A model generated the notes under the pieces. That model was given only the letters and a program-made list of their open reading frames with translations, made no database searches and was not told where the DNA came from. A DNA stretch of 64,000 bases, from contig NZ_JAJSLW010000006.1 in the NCBI RefSeq assembly GCF_021729145.1, positions 62,001 through 126,000 on the forward strand, written 5' to 3'. The DNA comes from Membranihabitans maritimus (GTDB lineage: Bacteria; Bacteroidota; Bacteroidia; Chitinophagales; Saprospiraceae). Below are positions 12,289 to 22,200 of the stretch, piece after piece. A program made the translations under genes and the position numbers. Positions within the stretch are counted from its first letter, which is position 1, and every line of letters begins with the position of its first letter.

Positions 12289-12361
12289 CAGGAGAGACAG
12301 GACTCGAACCTGCAACCTGCGGTTTTGGAGACCGCTGCTCTACCAATTGAGCCACTCTCCT
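12289..12361 (-). tRNA. tRNA-Trp (CCA anticodon)
   Basis: A 73-nt cloverleaf with acceptor AGGAGAG/CTCTCCT, discriminator G, anticodon loop CTCCAAA giving anticodon CCA, and T-arm GCAGGTTCGAGTCCTGT. The 3' CCA is not encoded. It sits between tuf and secE, a position conserved in the phylum. Confidence 0.96.
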
Positions 12362-12444
12362 TTATATATTTCAATAATGTAAATGATTAAGCACCAAACT
12401 TTGGAGCTTAATCAAATACATTATTCATTATATATATAAATATA

Positions 12445-13641
12445 TTAATCTAAAATCTCTGTCACCTGACCAGCTCCAATTGTTCTTCCCCCTTCACGAA
12501 TTGCAAATCGCAATCCTTTATCCATGGCAATTCTATTGATCAATTTAACTTCCAATGTCACATTATCACCAGGCATTACCATTTCTACACCATCGGGCAA
12601 AGAAATATCACCTGTAACATCTGTAGTTCGGAAATAAAACTGAGGTCGGTAACCATTGAAGAATGGCTTATGACGTCCACCTTCATCTTTACTCAACACA
12701 TACACTTCACATTTGAAATGTGCATGAGGAGCTACAGTACCCGGAGCACAGATAACCTGTCCTCTTTCTATATCTTCTTTATCGATACCCCTTAACAAAA
12801 GACCAGCATTATCTCCCGCTTCTCCTCTGTTCAAAATCTTTCTAAACATCTCTACTCCTGTAACCGTAGAAGTCTTAGGCTTAACACCTTCTTCAGTCAT
12901 ACCAACAATTTCCACAGGATTACCTACTTCAATAACACCTCTTTCAATTCTTCCGGTAGCTACTGTTCCACGACCTGTAATAGAGAAAACATCCTCTACA
13001 GGCATCAAGAAAGGTTTATCAACAACACGAGTTGGCTCTGGAATATCGGCATCTACTGCCGCCATCAAATCCCTGATTGCCTGGATTGCATCAGCATCTC
13101 CTTCCAATGCCTTCAATGCTGAACCCTGAATAACACTTGCATTGTCACCATCGAATTCATACTGATCTAATAATTCGCGAACTTCCATTTCCACCAACTC
13201 CAACATCTCGGCATCATCTACAAGATCAACTTTATTCATAAAAGCTACAATCTTAGGTACACCTACCTGTCGAGCCAACAAGATATGCTCCCTTGTCTGA
13301 GGCATAGGTCCGTCCGTTGCAGCTACTACCAAAATAGCTCCATCCATCTGCGCCGCACCAGTTACCATGTTTTTAACATAGTCAGCGTGACCCGGACAAT
13401 CTACGTGTGCATAGTGTCTATTCGCAGTTTCATACTCTACGTGAGCAGTATTAATGGTAATACCACGTTCTTTCTCTTCTGGAGCTGCATCAATGGCATC
13501 ATAATCCATTTTATTTGCAAATCCATCATCAGACAATACATACGTGATTGCTGCTGTCAATGTTGTTTTTCCATGGTCCACGTGACCAATGGTTCCAATG
13601 TTCAAATGCGGTTTATTCCGTTCAAAAGTTTCCTTTGCCAT
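12445..13641 (-). CDS. tuf: Elongation factor Tu
   Basis: GTPase that delivers aminoacyl-tRNA to the ribosome; 398 aa, full length. It shows the P-loop GHVDHGKT (residues 19-26), switch [14 protein letters not shown], the NKVD guanine-specificity motif, and beta-barrel domains 2 and 3 ending in [17 protein letters not shown]. It is flanked by tRNA genes on both sides and is probably co-transcribed with them. Codon use is clean and highly expressed in character. No second copy lies in the window. Confidence 0.99.
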   Translation of the reverse strand: MAKETFERNKPHLNIGTIGHVDHGKTTLTAAITYVLSDDGFANKMDYDAIDAAPEEKERGITINTAHVEYETANRHYAHVDCPGHADYVKNMVTGAAQMDGAILVVAATDGPMPQTREHILLARQVGVPKIVAFMNKVDLVDDAEMLELVEMEVRELLDQYEFDGDNASVIQGSALKALEGDADAIQAIRDLMAAVDADIPEPTRVVDKPFLMPVEDVFSITGRGTVATGRIERGVIEVGNPVEIVGMTEEGVKPKTSTVTGVEMFRKILNRGEAGDNAGLLLRGIDKEDIERGQVICAPGTVAPHAHFKCEVYVLSKDEGGRHKPFFNGYRPQFYFRTTDVTGDISLPDGVEMVMPGDNVTLEVKLINRIAMDKGLRFAIREGGRTIGAGQVTEILD

Positions 13642-13701
13642 TACCTTTGATTTTTATGTATCAACAATTTTGTGATTAAGGCTATCCGTCCACTAACCTG
13701 G

Positions 13702-13773
<72 letters not shown>

Positions 13774-13848
13774 ACAAAGTCATAAAGCTATATTAAATAA
13801 ACAAAAGATTTGAAAAAACAAACCTCAGCTTATCTTTTTCAAAATTTG

Positions 13849-13921
13849 AGCGGGAGACGAGACTCGAACCCGCGACCCTCAGCTTGGAAGGCTGATGCTC
13901 TACCAACTGAGCTACTCCCGC
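13849..13921 (-). tRNA. tRNA-Gly (TCC anticodon)
   Basis: A 73-nt cloverleaf with acceptor GCGGGAG/CTCCCGC, anticodon stem TCAGC/GCTGA and loop CTTCCAA giving anticodon TCC. CCA is not encoded. Confidence 0.96.
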
Positions 13922-13973
13922 TAATTTATTTATATATCTTCACCTTTGCAAAACACAGCTCGTGTTCACTCAG

Positions 13974-14056
13974 TGGGGGTGATAGGAATCGAACCTATTC
14001 AGACAGAGTCACCAGATTTACAGTCTGGCCCGGCTCTCCAACTCCGGCGCACCCCC
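13974..14056 (-). tRNA. tRNA-Tyr (GTA anticodon)
   Basis: An 83-nt class II tRNA with a long variable arm, acceptor GGGGGTG/CACCCCC, and anticodon stem CCAGA/TCTGG around loop CTGTAAA giving anticodon GTA. CCA is not encoded. Confidence 0.96.
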
Positions 14057-14220
14057 ATTATCAAAATTCATCGAGACATTCTCGCTTACAAAGCAACTAA
14101 ATCCCGAATCATTAAAATTGGCATTACCAATAATTATTATAAAAAATAACTATCAGCAGCGCTTAAAACAACAAGCCACAAAAAGAATTCATTTATGCCC
14201 TGCACATGAATACAGTATTG

Positions 14221-14294
14221 AGCCGGCAGAGGGATTCGAACCCCCGACCCGCTGATTACAAATCAGCTGCTCTGGCCAACTGAGCTATGCCGGC
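14221..14294 (-). tRNA. tRNA-Thr (TGT anticodon)
   Basis: A 74-nt cloverleaf with acceptor GCCGGCA/TGCCGGC, anticodon stem GCTGA/TCAGC and loop TTTGTAA giving anticodon TGT. It is the first gene of the core transcription block; a consensus promoter lies about 250 bp upstream. Confidence 0.96.
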
Positions 14295-14547
14295 AATAAT
14301 ATTCATTTAATTCTCAAATACCCCAGGCCATAAAAACCTTGGACACCTAAAAAACTCAAGCACAAACAAACCCCCTACTTACACAAAAGGAATTTAAAAT
14401 CCTTTGCGTAAACGTTCTATAACAATCCCACTCAGTTATTATCTTACATCGATAAATTGACGCACAACCAAGAAGAGAATAAGGCGTTAGTGTTTAGATA
14501 TTAATTAAAAAAATTTCAAATTATCACGCTTCCTCTTAAAGCGATTG

Positions 14548-14578
14548 CAAAGATAGCACTTAGAATTCTAATTTCAAA
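14548..14578 (-). promoter_or_regulatory. Bacteroidota sigma-A-type promoter for the tRNA-tuf-secE-rpl-rpoBC block
   Basis: On the minus strand TTTG (14578-14575) is followed after exactly 19 nt by TATCTTTG (14555-14548). Both boxes and the spacing match the -33/-7 consensus (TTTG, 19-21 nt, TAnnTTTG) of this phylum. Predicted transcription starts near 14540 and runs into tRNA-Thr(TGT). The 14295-14540 leader holds no gene. Confidence 0.78.
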
Positions 14579-14607
14579 ACTAAATTTTGTATTTTTTTCA
14601 GCAAATA

Positions 14608-14656
14608 AAAAGCCCGTAGCTTCTAGTCCTGAAGAGACTTGCAGCTACGGGCTTTC
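14608..14656 (-). terminator. Intrinsic terminator after hpf
   Basis: An 11-bp perfect stem agcccgtagct/agctacgggct (14611-14621 and 14643-14653) with a 21-nt loop is extended by A/T pairs and followed on the minus strand by ttttattt. It closes the xer-hpf unit, which lies just upstream of the core promoter. Confidence 0.85.
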
Positions 14657-14670
14657 TTACTTAGTCTGAC

Positions 14671-14970
14671 TTAATACGCCCTTTGCATTTCCTTGTGTTT
14701 TATTATTTGTCTTTTTAAAACATCTACTGCTTTATCTGTAGCAGACTCAAATGTTTTGTCTACTTCTTTAACAAAAATTGTATCACCAGGTACATGAATC
14801 TTACCTTCAAATACCTTATCCCTTACCTGACCGGAATTTTCAAGTTTTAAAAAAATCTCGACATCAATAATCTGATCAAAAAATTGCTCCAATTTCTGCA
14901 TTTTTCTTTCAATAAAATTGACGAGTTCCGTGTCAGCTGTGAAATGAACAGATTCTACTCTTACTCTCAT
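14671..14970 (-). CDS. hpf: Ribosome hibernation-promoting factor, short HPF/YfiA type
   Basis: HPF binds the decoding region of the 30S subunit and inactivates or dimerises ribosomes in slow growth. At 99 aa it is the short form with only the beta-alpha-beta-beta-beta-alpha domain (VRVESVHFTADTELVNFIER at the start). The long-form dimerisation domain is absent. It is 20 bp downstream of the recombinase gene and ends at a strong terminator. This pairing is common in the phylum. Confidence 0.92.
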   Translation of the reverse strand: MRVRVESVHFTADTELVNFIERKMQKLEQFFDQIIDVEIFLKLENSGQVRDKVFEGKIHVPGDTIFVKEVDKTFESATDKAVDVLKRQIIKHKEMQRAY

Positions 14971-14990
14971 AACAAAAAGATTTTAATATG

Positions 14991-15893
14991 TTAAAGAATA
15001 ACACCATCCAGATCAGGCAAAGATTTCTTATACGCATCTTTGAGTTTTCCGATGGAGTTGTGTGTGTATATTTCTGTAGCAGCGAGACTACTGTGTCCCA
15101 GGAGAGACTGTATTACCCGTATATCTGCTCCATTGTCTAATAAATGTGTAGCAATAGAATGTCTCAAAACGTGTGGACTCAATTTTTCAGCAGAACTGAT
15201 AGTTTTTAAAATTGATACAATGCGATTGTATACCCATTTATCGTATACTTTTTTCCCTTTATTGGTCAGTAAAACAAAATTACTTTCCATCCCGAAATGA
15301 TCAAAAGTTTTTACTTTATATAAATTCAATTTATCCAAAAGCGCATCCGATATGGGGATAATACGCTCCTTCTTTCCTTTACCGACCATTTTTATTCGCC
15401 CGGGATTGGTCTTGATATCGGGATATCTAAGTTCAATTAACTCCGACCTTCGCATACCCGTTTCATATAACAAATGAACCATTACATTATCCCTTACCTC
15501 TTCCCATGTCTTACAATCCATGGCGATATACTTCATCAAAGGCTCTACTCGAATCGTACCTGGTAAAGAAGTTCCTGATTTCAAATTAAAAATTTTGGCC
15601 ATAGGATTAGTTTCAACCCTACCAGACTTCTTAAGAAATTTAAAATAAGAACGCAGCGTTGAAATCTTTCGATTAATAGACCGTTTCCCAACTCCCTCCT
15701 CTACCAGACTATATATCCAACTTCTTATAAACTGATGAGAAATCTGATCAATCTCAGTTGAATTACCAAAGGTGCTGGTAATAAAATCGAAAAATTGAAC
15801 CAAATCAGACCTGTATGCCTCCACCGTATGAACAGAATACCTTTTCTCATACATAATGTAGTCTAAAAACGATTCAAATATTTTCATAGGCAT
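14991..15893 (-). CDS. Tyrosine recombinase XerC/XerD family
   Basis: Site-specific recombinase of the type that resolves chromosome dimers at dif. It is 300 aa, the normal Xer length. The N-terminal SAM-like core-binding domain occupies about residues 4-90. The catalytic residues are visible: R148 (TGMRRSEL), K172 (GKGKKER), H241 and R244 (SPHVLRHS), H267 (LLGHSS) and nucleophile Y276 (EIYTH). The start is either 15893 or the Met two codons later. Its housekeeping neighbour hpf and the lack of att-like repeats argue for a chromosomal Xer rather than an integrase. XerC and XerD cannot be told apart here. Confidence 0.92.
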   Translation of the reverse strand: MPMKIFESFLDYIMYEKRYSVHTVEAYRSDLVQFFDFITSTFGNSTEIDQISHQFIRSWIYSLVEEGVGKRSINRKISTLRSYFKFLKKSGRVETNPMAKIFNLKSGTSLPGTIRVEPLMKYIAMDCKTWEEVRDNVMVHLLYETGMRRSELIELRYPDIKTNPGRIKMVGKGKKERIIPISDALLDKLNLYKVKTFDHFGMESNFVLLTNKGKKVYDKWVYNRIVSILKTISSAEKLSPHVLRHSIATHLLDNGADIRVIQSLLGHSSLAATEIYTHNSIGKLKDAYKKSLPDLDGVIL

Positions 15894-16962
15894 GAAAAAT
15901 TATACTATATATATTCTAGTTCTTCCGGAGAAATCCACATATCCTCACAAACATTTCCCCACAGATTAAAAAAATACAATTGATGCTTGTAATCAATTAT
16001 ATTAATAACCACTGTAATTAAATATAATTGTAAAAATCCAGATTTTAAAATTTAGACAAGAAATATATAAAGATAGTGTAGGTTCAAAAAATTAACCTTT
16101 AACACTGCCATCATCAAAATCTATTCTAAACCAAGACTGGCAAAAGGAATCATTCGCAGGATGAAATGGAAGGCAAACAACGGAAAAACAGATGAAAAGA
16201 TTGCTTACAGATCAGTGCATCACATTCAGTTATACCTGCTAAAATTAATCCGAATGAAACCCGTAATTGATAATGTCAGGTGGTCAGGGAATTGAAAATA
16301 CAAGGTTCCCCCATTCCCTCCTGATTTAATCAGCCTTCAATGGGCTAATCATTTCTAAATAATGAGAGTTCTGGGAAGAGATTCCCCAAGGAAGGCATAA
16401 AGCAAGCCCGAACTGGAGACGAACATTTTCACAATTGACTTTTCCCAAAGATCCGGAGACTTCCCCGACAGAATACTTTTCGGTATGTATTACCCCTAAT
16501 AGATCGGACGGTTAAAGCCCAACAAAATTCTAACCTTATTACTTCGGCCTGCTCTATCAAAATGTCAGGATAAAAGATACAGAACAATCAATTACAGGAC
16601 GAAAAGCCCCTGCCCTCATAGTTTAATTGACGAGAACTTCATAAAAATGGGATAGAATGTAGCTCTCATACATTTTCTTTACTTAATGTGAGTTCAACAG
16701 AGCAAATAAGAGCTATGATGCGCCTGTTCCGACATGAAATCATCGGAAAGCGAAATACAATTAACTATGGGTGTAAATCCAGGGTCGGAAACTAGTGAAA
16801 TCGTCGATTCTGGTATTGACTTCCACAAAGGGATGCCCTGAGCTTTGCTTTCTTCGCACAAATAATGACAGGAACAATTATTCGTCAAGCTCTCGTTACT
16901 AAAGTCAGCGCGTTACTTCCTATATCCAAAACCTCCTGGCAACACTTATCTCTAATTTCTAC
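15894..16962. other. 1.07-kb intergenic region without recognised gene
   Basis: No protein family, RNA or repeat was recognised. One 64-codon frame on the minus strand (16694-16888) has no family-like sequence and no upstream signal. The composition is less AT-rich than the promoter regions, so this may be eroded coding sequence, but that is inference. Confidence 0.4.
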
Positions 16963-16965
16963 AAA

Positions 16966-16997
16966 AAAAGGTTGACTGCAATCGCAATCAACCTTTT
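16966..16997 (-). terminator. Intrinsic terminator of the SusCD operon
   Basis: A 10-bp perfect stem aaaaggttga/tcaacctttt encloses a 12-nt loop. On the minus strand it runs into a T-run. It sits 39 bp past the last gene of the SusC-SusD-lipoprotein operon. Confidence 0.83.
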
Positions 16998-17035
16998 CAT
17001 ATATTTCACTAGAATAATTACTATCTTCTTCTACC

Positions 17036-17764
17036 CTATTGAACTTGTGTCAAAGTAACCTGGAAATCCAAAGAGGCAATATCCGCATTTTTACTGTGGA
17101 ATGTAATAGTCTTTGAAGCAGGATCAACTTTGAAATCAGTAATATCCATCACGTAACCCCATAGTGGGAAAGCAGCGCTTGAAACGGTTATATCATTAGT
17201 ACTTAAATCATTTACCGTTATAACTGCCCCTTTGGCGGAATAGTCCGAACCATAAGCCCAATCAGCTCCCTTATCATAATAAGCACCGGCTCCATTAGAC
17301 AACAAATAGGTGTTTTCAGAGGTTTGAACAATAAAAATGTTGGTCATCCCTGTTTGCACATCCCCGGTAACTCTGGCTACTGTAGAAGTATACACTCCGG
17401 AAATATCAGACTGTAAATCCCCACTGCATGGATATTTTAAAACCTCCCGCATGTAAGCTCCCGGAATACTATCTACATTGGTAGCACTATAATTAATAAT
17501 ATACTGATCGGGAATACTAACCTCATTAGCTCCGAAATACACTCCGTTAACCGTCCGGTTTACCGGTATTTCATTTCCCCCTTCAAATGCAGAGGTAGCA
17601 GGCTCCTCGAAATCCTCCTGACAGGTAAGCTCGATATAATCGGGCCCTTCTGTTTCAAATTTAGGTAAATATGTAATGGTTGATTCCACTATGTCCGCAT
17701 CTTTTTCACAAGAGAAAAAGAAAACCGACAATAGCGCTAAAGCAAATAACTTTATATTCTTCAT
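17036..17764 (-). CDS. Surface lipoprotein, DUF5012/BT_2262-like, third gene of SusCD operon
   Basis: Predicted lipoprotein of 242 aa with a signal peptide ending in FFFSC19, the relaxed lipobox of this phylum. The N-terminal part looks like an Ig-like BT_2262-type domain. The second half (GVYTSTVARVTG to the end) is beta-rich and calycin-like. It lies 20 bp downstream of the SusD gene in one operon, in the place where SusE/SusF-type accessory lipoproteins occur. It probably sits on the cell surface and helps bind the ligand imported by the SusC channel. The ligand cannot be read from sequence; the domain name is tentative. Confidence 0.75.
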   Translation of the reverse strand: MKNIKLFALALLSVFFFSCEKDADIVESTITYLPKFETEGPDYIELTCQEDFEEPATSAFEGGNEIPVNRTVNGVYFGANEVSIPDQYIINYSATNVDSIPGAYMREVLKYPCSGDLQSDISGVYTSTVARVTGDVQTGMTNIFIVQTSENTYLLSNGAGAYYDKGADWAYGSDYSAKGAVITVNDLSTNDITVSSAAFPLWGYVMDITDFKVDPASKTITFHSKNADIASLDFQVTLTQVQ

Positions 17765-17784
17765 TTTCTTAAATTTTAATTGGT

Positions 17785-19242
17785 TTAATTATCCCAAAAC
17801 ACTTTGTCCATAATGCTCTTTTGAGAAGGTGAATTGGAATTCAAACTGATTTCTGTAGCCGGATATACCCAACTGGACGGATGCACACCTTGCCCCAGTG
17901 AAGAAGCTGTCGGTGTTTGAAAGATTCCACTTGCTGGATCTGTAAAAATAGGATTATCCGGGGTATCAAATCTTCTCGCTTCAGTCCATCCTTCAGGCTC
18001 TTGCAAACCATTCATAGATATCCATTTTTGAACACCGATAATACTGATCTTATCATTTAGTCCGGAACCTGCATCATAACCAAGGGTAGAAATATAACTA
18101 CTTGCAGCAGCGTCATCCAATCCCACATAATTAAAATGAGATGTAATAGCATTGGAAAGTGCTTCTGACTCATCATCGGATGTACCATATCTGGCAGCAG
18201 CTTCAGCTCTTAAAAACCAAACTTCCCAATCACTCATAAGAATTACCGGATTATCGACGGCATATGTAATTTTAGATCCCTGGCTAAAATCTTCTACCGG
18301 AATTGTATTAGGAAGATCAGCAGCTGCGCCCTGATCCAATCCTTCTACTGTACCGGAATTCGGTGCAGGGTCGTATATTTTGTCAATACGGGGGTCACTA
18401 AGTTCCCTTAATACATTCAAACTACTATTACTGGCTACATAAAAATTAGCCACACCGGATTCAAAATCTGCAAACATAGGGTTCTCATTCCCAGCATCAC
18501 CCAGAAATTCAATAAACGGAGCTTCTGCCGTACTCTCTACAAATGTAGCCGAATTGATCAAAGAAGTAACAGCACCTCCCATGTCACTAACCGCTGATTG
18601 CCTCATCAAAATTCTTAATTTTAATGAGTTGGCAAATCTGGTCCAACTATCGAGGTCTCCCCCGTAAATTAAATCCTCAGATCCCACATCTCCAGCGGAT
18701 GCGGCATTCAATTGCTCAATGCCTTCATCAACCAAAGGAATCAATGCTGCATATATCGATGCATCGTCGTCGTAAGAAGGCGCTAAAACGGAACCATCAT
18801 CAATTTCTCCTTTTAGTGCTTCTGAAAAAGGTATATCTCCGAAAAAATCGACCAACATCTGAAAAGTATACGCCTGAAGGATTTTTCCCATTCCCACAAA
18901 AGCAGGATCCTCTGACCTGACCAGGTATTGAAGGTCCGTCAGGGCATTGGCATATGCCCTGGACCAAAGGTTATTTGCCGAAGCACCGTTCATAATATAC
19001 CGCCCGGCGTCACCTATGGCTACGCCAGGGCCCCAGGCCCAATATTGCCCCCATAACGCTGATCTTTCACTAAATTGGCTTTCCACCACCCAGGAGATAT
19101 ATCCCTGTGCACTGGTAAGCACTTCCTGCGGACGCGCAGTTGGAGAACTATCGGGATCGATATTTAATTCTTCTAATTTTTCGGAGCATGAAAAAGCAAA
19201 CAATGCTATAAACAGGATTCCGAATTTATATATTGATTTCAT
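17785..19242 (-). CDS. SusD/RagB-family nutrient-binding outer membrane lipoprotein
   Basis: SusD-like proteins form the lid on SusC channels and capture the substrate outside the cell. It is 485 aa with lipoprotein cysteine C19 after FALFAFS. The family signature around SEKLEELNIDPDSSPTARP and the helical TPR-like regions (WSRAYANALTDLQYL; FQMLVDFFGDIPFSEAL) point to the SusD_2 (PF12771) branch rather than the starch-type SusD. That branch often accompanies peptide or unknown-substrate SusC proteins. It lies 19 bp from the SusC gene. No glycoside hydrolase is in the operon, so the substrate is unknown. Confidence 0.93.
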   Translation of the reverse strand: MKSIYKFGILFIALFAFSCSEKLEELNIDPDSSPTARPQEVLTSAQGYISWVVESQFSERSALWGQYWAWGPGVAIGDAGRYIMNGASANNLWSRAYANALTDLQYLVRSEDPAFVGMGKILQAYTFQMLVDFFGDIPFSEALKGEIDDGSVLAPSYDDDASIYAALIPLVDEGIEQLNAASAGDVGSEDLIYGGDLDSWTRFANSLKLRILMRQSAVSDMGGAVTSLINSATFVESTAEAPFIEFLGDAGNENPMFADFESGVANFYVASNSSLNVLRELSDPRIDKIYDPAPNSGTVEGLDQGAAADLPNTIPVEDFSQGSKITYAVDNPVILMSDWEVWFLRAEAAARYGTSDDESEALSNAITSHFNYVGLDDAAASSYISTLGYDAGSGLNDKISIIGVQKWISMNGLQEPEGWTEARRFDTPDNPIFTDPASGIFQTPTASSLGQGVHPSSWVYPATEISLNSNSPSQKSIMDKVFWDN

Positions 19243-19261
19243 AATTTTCTCAGTTTACTTA

Positions 19262-22200
19262 TTAAAATGTCAAACTTAAATTAATACCATAGCTCTTAGA
19301 CGGGGGTGTTTGAGAGGTCTCGACCCCTGCTGCATTACCATTCAATGTCGGTCCGCCAATTTCAGGATCTGCGTAGGTATTTTCATCCGGCAGCCAGAAT
19401 TTCAAATTATGGGCAAACAGACTCACAGTAACATCAGATATCGGTGCTGCACCTAAAAGATTTTTCGGTAGTGTATAACTCAAACCAACTTCCCTCAATT
19501 TCAAAAATGTCGCATCAATTAATAAGCTATTCCCTCCCCAGGCTGTGCCGGATATAGCATAAATATCTTCAGCGGTTACCTCCGTTTCATTGGGAACGTA
19601 ATTCCCGGACTCATCTTCGACTACACTATTAGGAATAACAAATGGCTCCCGATTGTTTACCAAAGTGGACATTGCTGTACCGTTGAATTCCAACTGGTCT
19701 TTGGTAGTAGAGAAGAATACTCCACCTTTTCTATAATCAAACAGGATGTTGAACCCAATTCCTTTATAGCGTAATCTAGTGCTCGCACTTGCCGTCCAGT
19801 CCGGTTGGTAAGAACCGAAATAGTGTTCATCTGATGTCAAAACAGGTAATCCGTCTGCACCTACGATCACTTCCCCGGCATCCGTTCTAGATGGGGTTGT
19901 ACTTTTGAATGTACCAAAAGGTAAACCCTCTTTAGCCACTACAGATACAGAAGCATTGGTATAGGGTCCTCCAGTAACCAATTCATCAGACTCATCAGAA
20001 ATGGAAACTACCTCGTTGACGTTTTTAGAATATATCAAATCGACATCCCAGTAAAGGTCTTTCACTACCCCCTCTATTGGTTTTAAGTTTAATGCCAACT
20101 CATGTCCTTTATTGGTCATTTCACCAATATTGCTCGTCGTCAACGTAAACCCGGTGGATGCCGGTAAACTAATCTCTACGATCTGGTCCGTATGCACAGA
20201 ATTATACCAGGTATACTCTACATTTATTCTATTATCAAACAATCCCAGGTCAGCACCAAATTCATAGGTAGTAGTCAATTCAGGTCTCAAATTGGGATTC
20301 CCGATTACATTGGAGACCGTAAACCCGGACTGACCATTTAATGGGAACGTCAAATCATGACCTCCGGCCAACGGTTGAAGGACTGGATTCCCGATAAACG
20401 AAGAACGCAATAAGTATAGACCAGCATCTTTACCAGTCGTTCCAACACTTCCTCTTAACTTCAAGAAACTCAGAAAGTCATTATCCTGCATATTCAATAA
20501 GTCGGTCAACACGACAGATCCTCCGAGTGCCTGGTAGAAAAATGAATTATTTTCCGGCGGCAATGTTGAAGACCAGTCATTTCTGGCCGAATATTCTAAA
20601 AATACGGCATTATTAAACCCAATGGAAGCATTACCATATACACCGTACAACCGATACCTGGAACTGGCCTCCGTAGACGTGGACTGTCCAACACTATTAC
20701 TCAGGTTATACCATCCCGGCACAACCAAACCTCCAACAGTAGATCCTGTAACAGACTGGGTAGTTCTTTCAAATAAATTGTAACCGGCAGTCGCATTTAA
20801 TGTCCATTTCCCATCCGCTGTCAAGGAACGGTCATAGTTCAACATTGTCGTAACATCCAGATTCACATTATTTCCTTCCAGGTTGGAATACTCACCTGGA
20901 GAATTGTGCCTTCCGCCACGACTGCTTAATTCAAAATTATCACCCCATATCAAATGGTTAGAATATGCAAATCGCGGAATACTCTCGTCAATGTCCCGGT
21001 TCACAGAATTCATTCCGATTCGACCAATAACATCCAATCCTTCCAGGAGATTATATGTCATTGAGAAATTAGCTAACAAGTTTTTGAACTTTCCCTGCGA
21101 CTGATATTCATTTAAGATAAAATACGGATTGATTGCATAACTGCCGTAAAATCCATCCAGGTCATGGAACGGACTTGTATAGTCCCTTATTTCATTGTAT
21201 GGAATATTCACGGGTGCCTGAATGGCATTGGCATATGCATTTAATCCTTCAAAGGGACGATACCCCTCAGTAGCTGTATTTAACTTGGTTGTTGAAAAAT
21301 TAACACCAAAATCTGTCGTTAAGCGATCTGTCAACTCTGCACTCGCTTTTACATTGAAAGTATTTCGATCGTACCGGGTATTGTCCATGATTCCATCCTG
21401 TCCTACCCTGGCATATGAAGCATAATAAGTAAATCCTCCTTTTGCCCCTGAAAAATAAATACTGTTATTCAGTGTACTACCCTGGCGGAAGAAATTTTCA
21501 ATTTGATCTGGAACAGCACTATAAGGTCTCACCAATGCTTCGAGTGCACCGTCTCCATCCGTATCTACCGGACTGGTCCACGGCCTTTCCACGCCATCAA
21601 AAGCGGGGCCCCATGACCAGTTTTCTCCCGTATCGAAATGGGCAGTACCATATCCCTGTCCGAATTGATCCTGTCTTTGCAGTAGAACATAAGCATCCTG
21701 AACGGAATAGGAAGATTTCACTCCAATCTCTACATTTCCGTCTTCACCGCCACCACCTTTTTTGGTTGTAATCACGAGTACTCCAGAAGCTCCTCGAGAA
21801 CCGTATAAAGACGTAGCTGAAGGTCCTTTAAGTACGGTTATTGATTCAATATCGTCCGGGTTCAAATCATTAAAACGGTTGCCATAGTCAGCATAACCGT
21901 TCTGAGCGGCGGCATTTTCTGCTGAACTTCCCCCTCCACGGCTTGATGAATTATCTATCGGAATACCATCGATCACTATGAGAGCGTTGTTATTTCCGGT
22001 AAGGGAACCTTCACCTCTCAAAACAATCCTACTGGATGCCCCGACTGAACCGGAACCAGTAGTGATTTTCACACCGGCTGCTTTCCCACGTAAAGCTTCC
22101 AATGCATTTTTATTTGGTGTAGAATTCAAATCCTCTGATCCAACCGTTTGGTTTGCATATACAACATTCCGGGCGTTTCTTTTCAACCCGGTAGAAGTTA

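Noticed and set aside
12235-12315. Longer SecE start
   Set aside because: It overlaps tRNA-Trp and the added residues come from the tRNA 3' half and spacer.
13285-13650. 121-codon plus-strand frame over tuf
   Set aside because: It is antisense to the highly conserved start of EF-Tu and has no family-like content.
14991-15893. Phage or integron integrase
   Set aside because: Length, motifs and the hpf neighbour fit a chromosomal Xer recombinase; no att repeats, phage genes or gene cassettes are nearby.
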